The notes: generated by a model from the sequence alone, not told the origin. A stretch of 64,000 bases of DNA from Actinacidiphila acidipaludis (GCF_019890725.1 NZ_JAINZZ010000005.1:62001-126000); one strand, 5' to 3'. Positions 40,834 through 49,432 are shown, numbered from the stretch's first letter. A program made the numbers and translations.

Positions 40834-40891
40834 GCGGAACGGCCGGACGGTCTTGGCGTGACAACTCCTGATGGTCCGTCCGGCATTCCGC
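40834..40891. promoter_or_regulatory. Long inverted repeat between reductase and ABM operon
   Basis: GCCGGACGG (40842-40850) pairs perfectly with CCGTCCGGC (40876-40884), and the outer GCGGAA (40834-40839) pairs with TTCCGC (40886-40891) across a one-base bulge. The spacer is 25 nt. It begins 31 nt upstream of the reductase ATG. It could be a large operator or a 5'-leader structure. Confidence 0.55.
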
Positions 40892-41026
40892 GATGTTTCC
40901 AAAGTAGTAGTGCCGGTACGGCGTTCGAACCCCTGTCTGAACCCCATCGGAGAATTTCCCCCGGGCCTCGCGCTTCCTAGGGTGAATTCCGTGAGCCACC
41001 CGTTCGACTCCCTGAGGAGAAAGACC

Positions 41027-41434
41027 ATGACCGTTCAGCAGGACATGCCCGTTCCCGCCGTGAACACCCAGGCGCCGCAGACGCTGGGCTCCGCGGGCGA
41101 CGACGGGATCATTCTCACCGTCGTGGCGAGTTTCGAGCAGATAGCCGCCGAACACCGCGCGGAATTCCTGGAGTCGGCGCAGCGCGAGGCGTTCCTGTCG
41201 CTGCGGGACGAGCCGGGGACCATCAGCTACCACATCGTTCCCGACCGCGACGACCCCACCCGTGTGGTGTTCCAGGCCACGTTCACCGACGACGCCGCGT
41301 ACGAGCAGCACCAAGGGAATGCGCCGGCCCGGGAATTCCTGGAGATGGTGGCGCGGAACAACATCAGCGGCCCGAACATCTACGTCTGCAATTTCTCGGT
41401 GCCGAACGTCAACCATCCCGCCCGCGGTCAGTGA
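41027..41434 (+). CDS. Antibiotic biosynthesis monooxygenase (ABM)-fold protein
   Basis: A 135-aa protein with a flexible N-terminus (about 30 residues) and a dimeric alpha/beta ABM domain: ILTVVASFEQIAAEHRAEFLESAQREAFLSLRDEPGTISYHIV in segments, and VVFQATFTDDAAYEQHQGNAPAREFLEMV. ABM proteins oxidise aromatic intermediates without cofactors or act as putative quinone-forming enzymes. ATG at 41027 follows TGAGGAGAAAG. It leads the eight-gene plus-strand operon, and its promoter is presumably in 40892-41020. Confidence 0.85.
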   Translation: MTVQQDMPVPAVNTQAPQTLGSAGDDGIILTVVASFEQIAAEHRAEFLESAQREAFLSLRDEPGTISYHIVPDRDDPTRVVFQATFTDDAAYEQHQGNAPAREFLEMVARNNISGPNIYVCNFSVPNVNHPARGQ

Positions 41435-41469
41435 GCCATCAGCCACCCGTCCTCTTCGATGGAGCAGGC

Positions 41470-42408
41470 ATGACCGACAACACGCCTACCGTAATGATCA
41501 CGGGCGCCACCGCCGGACTCGGCCGCGCCCTGGCCCGCGACCTCGTCGCCGGCGGCCGGCGCGTGCTGGTGCACGGGAGGGACGGCGAGCGCGTCGCCCG
41601 GCTCGCCGCCGAACTCGGCCCCCGCGCCGTCCCGTGCACGGCCGACCTGTCCTCGCTCGACGAGGTGGAGCGGCTGGCCGCCGAGGTCCGCGGGCTCACC
41701 CCCCGCCTCGACGTCCTGGTCAACAACGCCGCGGTGGGATTCGGCCCGCCCGGCCAGACCCGCCAGACCAGCCACGACGGCCACGAACTGCGCTTCGCCG
41801 TCAACTACCTGGCGCCCGTGGTGCTCACCCGGGCCCTGCTGCCGCTGCTCACCGCCACCGCGCCGGCCCGCGTGCTCAACGTCGGGTCGGTGGGGCAGGC
41901 GCCCTTCGACCCGGCCGAGGCCCCCTACTACGACGCCTACCAGGGCGTCACCGCCTACCGGCGCTCCAAACTGGCCCTGGCCGCCTTCACCTTCGACCTC
42001 GCCGAGGAACTGCGCGGCACCGGCGTGACCGTGAACTGCCTGCACCCGGCGGGCTTCATGGACACCTCGATGGTCCGCGAGAGCGGGGTGCGGCCGCACT
42101 CCACCGTCGCGCAGGGCGCGGCTCCCGCGCTCCGCCTGATCACCGACCCGGCGCTGACCGACGTCACCGGCGAGTTCTTCGACGGCTTCTTCCCCGGCCG
42201 GGCCCGGCCCGAGGCGTACGACCCGGGGTTCATCTCCCGGCTGCGCTCGGTCACCGACCAGGTCACCGGCCGCGTCGAGATCCCCGACGGCGTCTGCCCG
42301 TACACCTTCCGGTCCGCCCAGGGCGTCCTGCCGCTGGCCGGCGCGGCGGCGAACGGCTCGCTGCCGGTCGGCGGCGGCGTCACGTTCCGGCTCAAGGGGG
42401 CGTCATGA
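41470..42408 (+). CDS. Short-chain dehydrogenase/reductase
   Basis: A 312-aa classical SDR: cofactor motif TGATAGLGRAL (near residue 10-20), VNNAAVGFG, catalytic Ser in VLNVGSVGQ and the intact TAYRRSK (Tyr-x3-Lys). Length is greater than usual because of a C-terminal tail of about 50 residues (CPYTFRSAQGVLPLAG). ATG at 41470 follows GGAGCAGGC; GTG at 41431, overlapping the ABM stop, is an alternative. It is translationally coupled to the AvrD gene by an ATGA overlap, suggesting they act in sequence, for example ketone reduction of the AvrD product. Confidence 0.9.
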   Translation: MTDNTPTVMITGATAGLGRALARDLVAGGRRVLVHGRDGERVARLAAELGPRAVPCTADLSSLDEVERLAAEVRGLTPRLDVLVNNAAVGFGPPGQTRQTSHDGHELRFAVNYLAPVVLTRALLPLLTATAPARVLNVGSVGQAPFDPAEAPYYDAYQGVTAYRRSKLALAAFTFDLAEELRGTGVTVNCLHPAGFMDTSMVRESGVRPHSTVAQGAAPALRLITDPALTDVTGEFFDGFFPGRARPEAYDPGFISRLRSVTDQVTGRVEIPDGVCPYTFRSAQGVLPLAGAAANGSLPVGGGVTFRLKGAS

Positions 42409-43550
42409 CAACCGCCGCCTCCCCCGCGCCCACCGCCACCCCGGTGCACGCGGCGTCCACCCCGTCGTTCGTCGCGTCCGTCGACGACCGTCTCGGGCCG
42501 GCCGCCTCGCGCTTCTTCGGCGACGGCCACCGGCGCGTCAGATACCGCTTCACCGACATCCTGATCGATCCGGGCCCGGAGGGCGCGATCACCGCGACCG
42601 CGGGCGTGCTCTGCCCGCCGGACTGGTCGCTGAAGGCAGGCGCCACCCAGCGCCCGCACCTGAGCACGATCGACGCGCTGGTGATCGGCGGCCGGCTGGC
42701 GGAGCTGTTCCTGACCCGCAGGCACCGGCTGACCGCCACGCAACGCTCCCTGATGTGGCTGCGCCGGGTCGAGATCCGCGCCGGGCGGGCGCCCGACGAG
42801 GAGGACCTGGAGTCGCTGCGCGCCGAGGGCAGCCCGGCCGGCACGCGCCCGCACGAGCAACTCGCGGGCACCGCGGTGACGGTGATGACCTGCCGGGTCG
42901 GCGGGATGCGGGTGAGCTGCGAAGTCGTCCACCCCTTCGGGCGGCCGGTCGTCCGCCCGGTCCTCCACCCGCTGTTCGACCAGGCCGGCCCCGCGGCCAC
43001 CCAGCTCGGTGACCTGGCCGCCGCGGGCCTCGGCGCCGGTGACCGCGCCGCAGGCCCCGTCCCGTACCCCGCGCCGCCGGGGCTGTACGGCGAGGGGTTC
43101 CGCACCCGCAGGCAGCCGATCCGCGACATCACCCTGCAGGTGACCGCGGACCGGCAGCGGGCCGCCGCGACCGCCCGCCTTACCCCCGTCCCCGGCACCA
43201 CGCCGGGCAGCGGCGGCCTGGAAGGCGCCTACCAGCCGTCGGTGTCCTTCATCGACGCGTTCGTGATCGCCCTCCAGCTCGGCCAGGTGCTGCTCTACGA
43301 CCTGGACGGCCTGGACCGCGCGCACAGCAACACCTTGTGGATGCGGCGCACCGTCCTGGAGTGCGACACCCCCGAGCGCCCGGCGACCGGCCCGTTCCCG
43401 GTGACCACGGAGCTCGCCGGCAGCACCCTGCTCGACACCCGCGACGGCGCCCGGTGGCGCACCGCCGACATCACCGCCGCGTGCGCGGGCGTGCGCGTCC
43501 TGTGCTCCGTCACCCACGAACTCCCGCGTCCGGCAGCCCTGTCCGGCTGA
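42405..43550 (+). CDS. AvrD-family protein (syringolide synthase homologue)
   Basis: A 381-aa protein with AvrD family layout. Two related halves each hold a hotdog-like block: VRYRFTDILIDPGPEGAITATA, LSTIDALVIGGRLAELFLTR, TQRSLMWLRRVEIRAG in the first, and IRDITLQVTADRQR, PSVSFIDAFVIALQLGQVLLYDLD, NTLWMRRTVLE in the second. In Pseudomonas AvrD is known to direct synthesis of syringolides, acyl glycosides formed from a beta-ketoacyl chain and a sugar. Here it sits next to FabH and ACP genes, which can supply beta-ketoacyl thioesters. It starts at ATG 42405 within the SDR stop. The assignment relies on pattern memory and deserves a profile search. Confidence 0.75.
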   Translation: MTTAASPAPTATPVHAASTPSFVASVDDRLGPAASRFFGDGHRRVRYRFTDILIDPGPEGAITATAGVLCPPDWSLKAGATQRPHLSTIDALVIGGRLAELFLTRRHRLTATQRSLMWLRRVEIRAGRAPDEEDLESLRAEGSPAGTRPHEQLAGTAVTVMTCRVGGMRVSCEVVHPFGRPVVRPVLHPLFDQAGPAATQLGDLAAAGLGAGDRAAGPVPYPAPPGLYGEGFRTRRQPIRDITLQVTADRQRAAATARLTPVPGTTPGSGGLEGAYQPSVSFIDAFVIALQLGQVLLYDLDGLDRAHSNTLWMRRTVLECDTPERPATGPFPVTTELAGSTLLDTRDGARWRTADITAACAGVRVLCSVTHELPRPAALSG

Positions 43551-43585
43551 CCGCCCGCGCCCTACACGAAAGGGCGATTGCCCCC

Positions 43586-44335
43586 ATGAGGCTCGGCATC
43601 TCAGGAACCTATTCGTCCGGCAAGACCCTGACCGCGCTCGCCCTGTCCCACTACACCGGCCTGCCGCGGACCACGGCCAGGACCATGCGGGAGATACTCC
43701 CCGACGCGGCGCCGGGCAAGACGCTCGAGGAGTGCACCGCGGCCGAACTGCTGCAGATGATCGTCGTCCGCCACACCGAGCGGGTGAAGTACGAGCACCA
43801 GCTCGCCGCCGGCTTCGTCTCCGACGGCTCGTCGCTGCAGGAGTGGATCTACGGCGCGCTGCGCGTCAAGGTCGGCATCAACCCCAACGACTCGGCCGCC
43901 CTCGGCGACCGGGACGTCGAACGGACCGCCGAACTGGCGTTCTTCGATGACGTCATGCGTCAACTCGGCGTCTCCTTCAAGCAGCACGTGCAGCGCGGCT
44001 TCGACGCCTTCGTGCACCTGCGCAACGAGCTCCCGCTGTCGGCCGACGGCCACCGGCCGGTCAACGACCGCTTCCGCACCATGGCCGACGCGCGGTTGCT
44101 GGAGGTCCTGGACGAGCTGCGGATCCCGGTGCACGTCGTGTCGGGAACGCTGCCTGAGCGCCTGCGCGCCATCGCCGCCGCGACCGGGCTGCGTCCGGTC
44201 ACCACCGAGGACCAGGCCGTCGCCGCGGCCCGGGCCGAGTACCAGCGGATCGACACCACGATCGAGACCCGGCGGACGGCGGCGCCCACCGGCCGGCCTC
44301 CGGTCCACCGGCCGGTCGCCCGGAGCCGGGCATGA
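43586..44335 (+). CDS. NadR-like AAA/P-loop ATPase or kinase
   Basis: A 249-aa protein starting MRLGISGTYSSGKTLTALAL with Walker A G7-TYSSGKT-14. A lid/substrate region (ARTMREILPD, HTERVKYEHQLAAGFVSDGSSLQEWIYG) and a DAFVHLRNELPLSADGHRP strand resemble NadR/AAA_28-type P-loop kinases of nucleosides and small metabolites. The C-terminal 20 residues are Arg/Pro-rich. It is encoded between AvrD and FabH genes (35-nt gap and 4-nt overlap). A role phosphorylating a sugar-like acceptor is possible but unproven. Confidence 0.78.
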   Translation: MRLGISGTYSSGKTLTALALSHYTGLPRTTARTMREILPDAAPGKTLEECTAAELLQMIVVRHTERVKYEHQLAAGFVSDGSSLQEWIYGALRVKVGINPNDSAALGDRDVERTAELAFFDDVMRQLGVSFKQHVQRGFDAFVHLRNELPLSADGHRPVNDRFRTMADARLLEVLDELRIPVHVVSGTLPERLRAIAAATGLRPVTTEDQAVAAARAEYQRIDTTIETRRTAAPTGRPPVHRPVARSRA

Positions 44336-45336
44336 GCACGCCCACCGCCGTGCTCGAAGGGCTGGGGACCGCGCTCCCGCCCCGAGTGGTGACCAACGCG
44401 GAACTGGCCGAGCGGCTCGACACCTCGGACGAGTGGATACGCACCAGGACCGGCATCGCCGAGCGCCGGATGGTCGCTCCCGGCGTCGCCACCAGCGATC
44501 TGGCGGTGGAGGCCGGCGAGCGCGCCCTGAAGTCGGCGGACGTCCACGAGGTGGACCTGGTGGTGGTCGCCACCACCACGCCGGACCACCCCTGCCCGGC
44601 CACCGCCCCCGACGTGGCGTCCCGGCTGGGCCTGGGCCCGGTCCCCGCCTACGACATGGCGGCGGTCTGCTCGGGCTTCGTCTACGCGCTGTCCGGCGCG
44701 GCCGGGGCGATCGCCGCCCGGCAGGCCGAACGGGTGCTGGTCATCGGCGCCGAGACGTTCAGCTCGATCATCAGCCCCGAGGACCGCTCGACCGCGGTCA
44801 TCTTCGGCGACGGCGCCGGAGCGGTGGTGCTGCGCGCCGGCTCGGCCGAAGAGCCGGGCTCGCTCCTCGGCTTCGACCTGGGCAGCGACGGCGCGCTCGC
44901 CGACCTGATCAAGATCCCCGGCGGCGGCTCGCGGCAGCGTGCCACCGGGCTCCCACCCGACGCCGACGACTCCTGGTTCACGATGCAGGGCCGGCCGGTG
45001 TTCACCAACGCGGTCAAACGCATGGCGGGTTCGGCCGGTGCGCTGCTCCAGCGCGTCGGCTGGCCGGTGGACTCGGTGGACCGTTTCGTCGGTCACCAGG
45101 CCAACGTCCGCATCCTGCACGCGGTCGCCGAGCAGCTCGGCGTCCCCGCCGACCGCGCCGTGATCAACCTGGACAAGGTCGGCAACACCTCCGCGGCCTC
45201 CATCCCGCTCGCGATGGGCGCGGCGGCGGCCGACGGCGAACTCACGCCCGGCGACCGGGTGCTGATCAGCGCCTTCGGCGGCGGCGTCACCTGGGGCTCG
45301 GCCGCCCTGGTCTGGCCGGACCTGACGGCCCTGTAG
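44332..45336 (+). CDS. 3-oxoacyl-ACP synthase III (FabH-type)
   Basis: A 334-aa KAS III enzyme with intact triad: Cys113 (AAVCSGF), His255 (GHQANVRI) and Asn285 (VGNTSAAS). Other hallmarks are TSDEWIRTRTGIAERR and GDGAGAVVL. FabH joins a CoA-bound starter to malonyl-ACP to give a beta-ketoacyl-ACP. ATG at 44332 overlaps the preceding stop. The ACP gene follows 141 nt later. It provides the obvious carbon-chain-forming step in a cluster without a PKS. Substrate preference cannot be read from the sequence. Confidence 0.95.
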   Translation: MSTPTAVLEGLGTALPPRVVTNAELAERLDTSDEWIRTRTGIAERRMVAPGVATSDLAVEAGERALKSADVHEVDLVVVATTTPDHPCPATAPDVASRLGLGPVPAYDMAAVCSGFVYALSGAAGAIAARQAERVLVIGAETFSSIISPEDRSTAVIFGDGAGAVVLRAGSAEEPGSLLGFDLGSDGALADLIKIPGGGSRQRATGLPPDADDSWFTMQGRPVFTNAVKRMAGSAGALLQRVGWPVDSVDRFVGHQANVRILHAVAEQLGVPADRAVINLDKVGNTSAASIPLAMGAAAADGELTPGDRVLISAFGGGVTWGSAALVWPDLTAL

Positions 45337-45477
45337 GGCCGCCGGCCGCCACGCAGGACGCACCGCGACCGCACCGCCCGGCAGGCGACGACGACGCACG
45401 ACGGCACACGACACGGGAACGACCCGACGACCGACCCCACGGACGACCCGGACACCCCGGGGGACAAGGAGCACACG

Positions 45478-45720
45478 ATGTCACAGCAACTGCTCGACTG
45501 CCTCATACAGATGATCGTCGACAAGTACGGCCTGGACGCGGCCCAGCTGTCACCGCACACCCGCTTCGAGGACCTGGAGTTCGACTCGCTCGTGATGCTG
45601 GAACTGGCCGTCGCCCTGGAACTGCGCCTGGGGATCCCGGTCTCCGACGAGGAACTGCTGTCGGTGGAGTCCATCGGCGAGGCCGTGGAACTGCTCGACG
45701 CGAAGGTCGTGGCCGCGTGA
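45478..45720 (+). CDS. Acyl carrier protein
   Basis: An 80-aa ACP with the phosphopantetheine site Ser37 (LEFDSLVMLEL) and an acidic helix 2. Length and the DSL motif are normal. The ATG at 45478 has an AAGGAG site (GGGGGACAAGGAGCACACG). The stop codon shares its A with the ATG of the FAD monooxygenase gene. It probably carries intermediates for FabH, AvrD and the type II thioesterase. This dedicated ACP is the only carrier in the cluster. Confidence 0.95.
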   Translation: MSQQLLDCLIQMIVDKYGLDAAQLSPHTRFEDLEFDSLVMLELAVALELRLGIPVSDEELLSVESIGEAVELLDAKVVAA

Positions 45721-47363
45721 TGACCGAGTCGCCCGGACCTCGGGCCGTGGACGAGCCCGAGGTGCTGATCGTCGGCGCCGGACCGGTCGGCGTCGCCCTG
45801 GCCTGCGAACTGCTCCAGCAGGACGTGCGGGTCCGGCTGATCGACCGCCGGGCCGGCATCGACGAGTCCGACCCGCACTCCAAGGGCATCCTGGTCTGGC
45901 CGCGCAGTCTCGAGGTGCTGGCCAGGATCGGCGTCGCGGGCCGGCTGGCCGCCACCGGCCACCGCAGCAAGGGCGTCAACTACTACTCCGAGGGCCGGCT
46001 GCGCGGCACCGCGCACATGCACCGGCTGGCCGACTCGCCGTACCCGTTCGTCCTGACGCTGCCGCAGCGCGAGACCGAGCGGGTGCTGCGCGACCGGCTC
46101 GCGGAGCTGGGCGGGACCATCGAGTTCGGCACCGCGCTGGTCGGCCTGGACACCTCCGGTGAGCTGCCCGAGGCCCGCCTGGTCCGCGGCGGCGCCGCCG
46201 AGACGGTGGTCCCGCGCTACCTCGTCGGCGCCGACGGCCCCGGCTCCATCACGCGCGAACTGCTGGGCATCCGCTTCGACGGCGAGGCCATCGACGTCAC
46301 GTACGCCATCGCGGACGCCCCGATCAGCGGCGACGTCCCGGAGAACGCCCAGTACTACTACTCGCGTGACGGCGTCGTGGCCCTGGTGCCGCTGGCGAAC
46401 GGGTACTACCGGATCGCCGCCAACATCCCGCACCGCGGCCCCGACGAGGACAACCCCTCCCCGCAGTTGCTGGAGGAGGTGATCAACCGGCGGGCCCACA
46501 CCCGCTTCACGGTCGGCACGCCGCTGTGGACCCGGTCCTTCAGGCCCCGGCTCGGCCTGGCCGAACGCTTCGGCAACGGCCGCTGCTTCCTCGTCGGCGA
46601 CTCCGCGCACGTGATCAGCCCGGCCGGCGGCCAGGGCATGAACATCGGTTTCCAGGACGCGGCCAACCTCGGCTGGAAACTGGGCGGTGTGGTGCGGGGC
46701 CGGCTGAACGAAGCCGCGCTGGACACCTACCACGCCGAACGCAGCGTCGGGGCGGTGCGGATGGCGAAGACCTCCGCGGCGCAGGCGCGCTTCGCCATGC
46801 AGCGCAAGTCCGCGCGCATCGCGGTGCGCGACGCGGTGTTCGTCGCCGCGCGGTGGACCGGCCTGCTGGACCGCATCCTGGTGCCGCTGCTCGCGCAGAC
46901 CGACGTCGACTACGCGGAGAGCGTGTCCGACCCGCTGTTCCGCCGCATCGCCCATCCGGCCCGGCCCGGGCAGCGCGTCCCGCTGTTCGCCGCTCCCGGT
47001 GGCGGCGACACGAACGGCGCCGCGGAGCCGGCGGGCGGGGGGTTCGGCGGCATCCCGCCGCTCGACCCGTACCAGTACACCGTCGTCCTGTGGCCGGGCC
47101 GCCGTACGCCGGCGGACTGGAGCACCACCGCCGCCGGGCTGCTCGACCGCTTCACCGGGCAGGCCCGTGTCCTCGACCTCGGAGCGGTGCCCGCGGCCGC
47201 GGCACCCGCGCTGCGGAGGGCGTTCGGGAACCGGCCGGTCATCGCGACGGTCCGTCCCGACGGCCACCTGGCGCACCTGGCCCCGGCGACCGCGCCGGAG
47301 CAGGCCCAGGCCTTCCTGCGCTCCATCGCGCCGGACCGGACCGCGGTGCCGAGCCTGGTCTGA
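45720..47363 (+). CDS. FAD-dependent aromatic-type monooxygenase (PheA/TfdB family)
   Basis: A 547-aa class A flavoprotein monooxygenase: N-terminal FAD motif VLIVGAGPVGVALACELLQQ (G-x-G-x-x-G), the mid-protein DG motif YLVGADGPGSITRELLG, and the second FAD motif CFLVGDSAHVISPAGGQGMNIGFQDAANLGWKL (about 288-320), then a thioredoxin-like C-terminal domain (TVVLWPGRRTPADW and VRPDGHLAHL). Such enzymes hydroxylate phenols and polyketides or perform Baeyer-Villiger oxidation. It starts at ATG 45720, 1-nt overlapping the ACP stop. The substrate is probably an ACP-derived intermediate. Confidence 0.93.
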   Translation: MTESPGPRAVDEPEVLIVGAGPVGVALACELLQQDVRVRLIDRRAGIDESDPHSKGILVWPRSLEVLARIGVAGRLAATGHRSKGVNYYSEGRLRGTAHMHRLADSPYPFVLTLPQRETERVLRDRLAELGGTIEFGTALVGLDTSGELPEARLVRGGAAETVVPRYLVGADGPGSITRELLGIRFDGEAIDVTYAIADAPISGDVPENAQYYYSRDGVVALVPLANGYYRIAANIPHRGPDEDNPSPQLLEEVINRRAHTRFTVGTPLWTRSFRPRLGLAERFGNGRCFLVGDSAHVISPAGGQGMNIGFQDAANLGWKLGGVVRGRLNEAALDTYHAERSVGAVRMAKTSAAQARFAMQRKSARIAVRDAVFVAARWTGLLDRILVPLLAQTDVDYAESVSDPLFRRIAHPARPGQRVPLFAAPGGGDTNGAAEPAGGGFGGIPPLDPYQYTVVLWPGRRTPADWSTTAAGLLDRFTGQARVLDLGAVPAAAAPALRRAFGNRPVIATVRPDGHLAHLAPATAPEQAQAFLRSIAPDRTAVPSLV

Positions 47364-47444
47364 CCACGGCCACGCGGCCGCATCCGCACCGCACACCGTC
47401 ATCCAGCCCCTGCTCACCCCGTTTTGGCCCCCTGCCACGACCAC

Positions 47445-47484
47445 GACCGACCGACCGACTGACCGACTGACCGACTGACCGACC
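47445..47484 (+). repeat. Tetranucleotide repeat (GACC/GACT)x10 in 5' leader
   Basis: Ten consecutive tetramers (GACC or GACT) end directly at the GAGGAG ribosome site of the SnoaL-like gene. They may change length by slippage and alter the leader without affecting the coding frame. Confidence 0.85.
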
Positions 47485-47496
47485 GAGGAGACATCC

Positions 47497-47925
47497 GTGT
47501 CCAGCAGCACCGCAACCATCACCGCCGACTCCAGCCCCACCGAGATCGTCCAGGGCTTCTTCACCGCCTTCGGCAGCGGTGACCTCGACAGCCTGCTCGC
47601 CCTGTTCGCCGACGAGGTGGACTGGGACGTCCCCGGCGCACCGTCCGTGCCGTGGACCGGGCGGCGTACGACCAAGGCCGAACTGGCCGAGTTCTTCGCC
47701 GTCGCCGGCCAGGAGGTGGCGGCCACCGAGGAGTTCGCCGTGGACACCGTGGTCGCGCAGGGCGTGACCGCCGTGGCCCTCGGCCGCTTCACGCACGTGA
47801 TCCGCCGCACGGGCAAGAAGTTCTCCTCGCAGTTCGCCCTTCACGTGACCGTCGCGGACGGGCGGATCACGCTGTACCACATGTTCGAGGACGGGCACGC
47901 GGCCGCCGAGGCGTTCGCGGCCTGA
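47497..47925 (+). CDS. SnoaL/NTF2-like protein
   Basis: A 142-aa NTF2-fold protein: TEIVQGFFTAFGSGDLDSLLALFADEVDWDVPG, FFAVAGQEVAATEEF, and a terminal strand ALHVTVADGRITLYHMFEDGHA. NTF2-like enzymes in antibiotic clusters act as cyclases, epoxide hydrolases or hydroxylases. The start is GTG at 47497 with GAGGAG 7 nt before it. It is the last gene of the plus-strand operon and convergent with the response regulator. Confidence 0.87.
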   Translation: MSSSTATITADSSPTEIVQGFFTAFGSGDLDSLLALFADEVDWDVPGAPSVPWTGRRTTKAELAEFFAVAGQEVAATEEFAVDTVVAQGVTAVALGRFTHVIRRTGKKFSSQFALHVTVADGRITLYHMFEDGHAAAEAFAA

Positions 47926-47980
47926 GCCGGGCCCGCCCCGCCCACGGCTCCGCCCCTGCCTGAGCGCAGCCGGACCGGCG

Positions 47981-48658
47981 TCACCGCTGCCGGACCGGCC
48001 TGCCCGGCAGGGAGCGGGGCTGGGGCGGAGCGATCAGCGAGGCGTCGACCGCCTTGTTGACCGCGTCGATCCGGGACACCGCACCCAGCTTCTCGAAGAC
48101 GTTGCGCAAGTGGCGCTTCACCGTGCCCTCGGTGATGCTCAGCCGGCCCGCGATCTGGCGGTTGCTGAGCGCGTCGGCGACCAGGGTCAGCACCTCGCGC
48201 TCGCGCGCGGAGATGCGCCCGTCCTGGGCGCCGGCGCCCGGCAGCGCGGCGAACTGCGAGACGGAGATGAGCACTTCGTCGCCCTCGCGCATGCATCCGC
48301 GGATCACCGACACCAGGTGCTGCCTGCTCACGCGCTTGTTGAGGTAGCCGCGGATGCCCAGGGCCAGCAGTTCACGCACCAGATCCGGGCTCTCGTGCAT
48401 GCTCAGCACGATCACCCGGGTGCCCGGCGAGACCATCAGGACCTGCGGCACGGTGACGTCGACCGGCTGGCCCGGCATCTCGACGTCCAGCAGGAGCACG
48501 TCGGGCCGCAGCCGGCCGCAGAGCGCCACCGCCTGCGCCCCGTCGGGGGCGTCGGCCACCACCTCGAAGTCCGCCTCCAGTTGGAGGCACTCGCGCAGCG
48601 TCTCACGGAGGATGACATGGTCGTCGGCGAGCAGCACGCGGATCCGGGTCCCGGTCAC
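47981..48658 (-). CDS. NarL/FixJ-family response regulator
   Basis: A 225-aa response regulator. The receiver domain (residues 5-125) has the acidic pocket DDH near residue 12-14, phosphoacceptor Asp in VLLLDVEMPG (near residue 58) and Lys in YLNKRVSRQHL. The LuxR-type helix-turn-helix (about 145-210) reads ISAREREVLTLVADALSNRQIAGRLSITEGTVKRHL in parts. It overlaps the histidine kinase gene by 4 nt, so they form one system. Probable target: the cluster's promoters. Confidence 0.93.
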   Translation of the reverse strand: MTGTRIRVLLADDHVILRETLRECLQLEADFEVVADAPDGAQAVALCGRLRPDVLLLDVEMPGQPVDVTVPQVLMVSPGTRVIVLSMHESPDLVRELLALGIRGYLNKRVSRQHLVSVIRGCMREGDEVLISVSQFAALPGAGAQDGRISAREREVLTLVADALSNRQIAGRLSITEGTVKRHLRNVFEKLGAVSRIDAVNKAVDASLIAPPQPRSLPGRPVRQR

Positions 48659-49389
48659 GCGTGCTGCTCCGTCCTCGCGGCGGTCCCGGCCAGCGGGAGG
48701 CGCACGGTGACCCGGGTTCCCCGGCCGGCCACCGACTCGATGCGGGTGACGCCGCCCAGGCCGTGGGCGCGCTCGCGCATCGAGACGAGCCCGAAGCCGC
48801 CGTGGCCGGGCGGGACCAGCGCGCTCTGGTCGAACCCGACGCCGTCGTCGTCCACCACCGCGGTCACCGCGTCAGGGGTGATCCTGGTCCGCACGCGGAC
48901 GGTGCCCGCGCGGGCGTGCGCGAACGCGTTGCGCAGTAACTCGCACAGGATCAGGAAGAGCTGGCCGCGGTGGCCGGGGGGCAGCCACGACTCCTCCCCT
49001 TCGGTGCGTACCCGCACCCGGGTCCCGGCCGGCGCGACGCCGCCCGCGAAGGCCCGCAGATCGTCGGCGAGCCGGCCGCGGGAACTCCCGGCACCGGACA
49101 GCTCGCCGCTGAGTTCGCGGACCACCCGCATCGCCTCGGACACCGCGCGCAGGCCCTGCTCCAGGCGCTCTCCCGCGCCCTTGGGGTCGTCGTGGACGAA
49201 CAGTTGCGCCAGTTCCAACTGCCGCAGTGCGACAGCCAGTTCGCTGCCCACGCGGTCGTGCAGCTCACGCGCCACGTGGCGCGGGTCGCGCCAGGTGTGC
49301 CGTTCCAGGACGACCGGCGGGCGGCGGGCCGCGGTCGGGGGGCGGGGCGGTGCGTCGCTGATCGTTGCCTTGCCGTGCGGCTGCTGCAT
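48655..49389 (-). CDS. Soluble NarL-type sensor histidine kinase
   Basis: A 244-aa kinase of the HisKA_3 type. The phosphorylated His lies in VARELHDRVGSELAVALRQLE, the N-box is LCELLRNAFAHARAG, and G-boxes are VVDDDGVGFD, GHGGFGLVSMRERA and GRGTRVTVRLPL. There is no transmembrane or sensor domain, only about 35 low-complexity residues before the H-box, so the input signal is likely cytoplasmic or through a partner. A TTA codon at 48937-48939 (Leu in CELLRN) predicts bldA dependence. Divergent from the carboxylase genes, 105 nt away, with an ARE-like site between them. Confidence 0.9.
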   Translation of the reverse strand: MQQPHGKATISDAPPRPPTAARRPPVVLERHTWRDPRHVARELHDRVGSELAVALRQLELAQLFVHDDPKGAGERLEQGLRAVSEAMRVVRELSGELSGAGSSRGRLADDLRAFAGGVAPAGTRVRVRTEGEESWLPPGHRGQLFLILCELLRNAFAHARAGTVRVRTRITPDAVTAVVDDDGVGFDQSALVPPGHGGFGLVSMRERAHGLGGVTRIESVAGRGTRVTVRLPLAGTAARTEQHA

Positions 49390-49432
49390 CGGACGGCCCT
49401 TCCTCTCCTGGGGCTGCTATCACGACAATAAA

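Noticed and set aside
41027..47925. Type II aromatic PKS cluster
   Set aside because: The oxygenases, ABM, SnoaL-like and carboxylase genes are typical companions, but there is no KS-alpha/KS-beta pair, aromatase or cyclase; the only condensing enzyme is FabH type.
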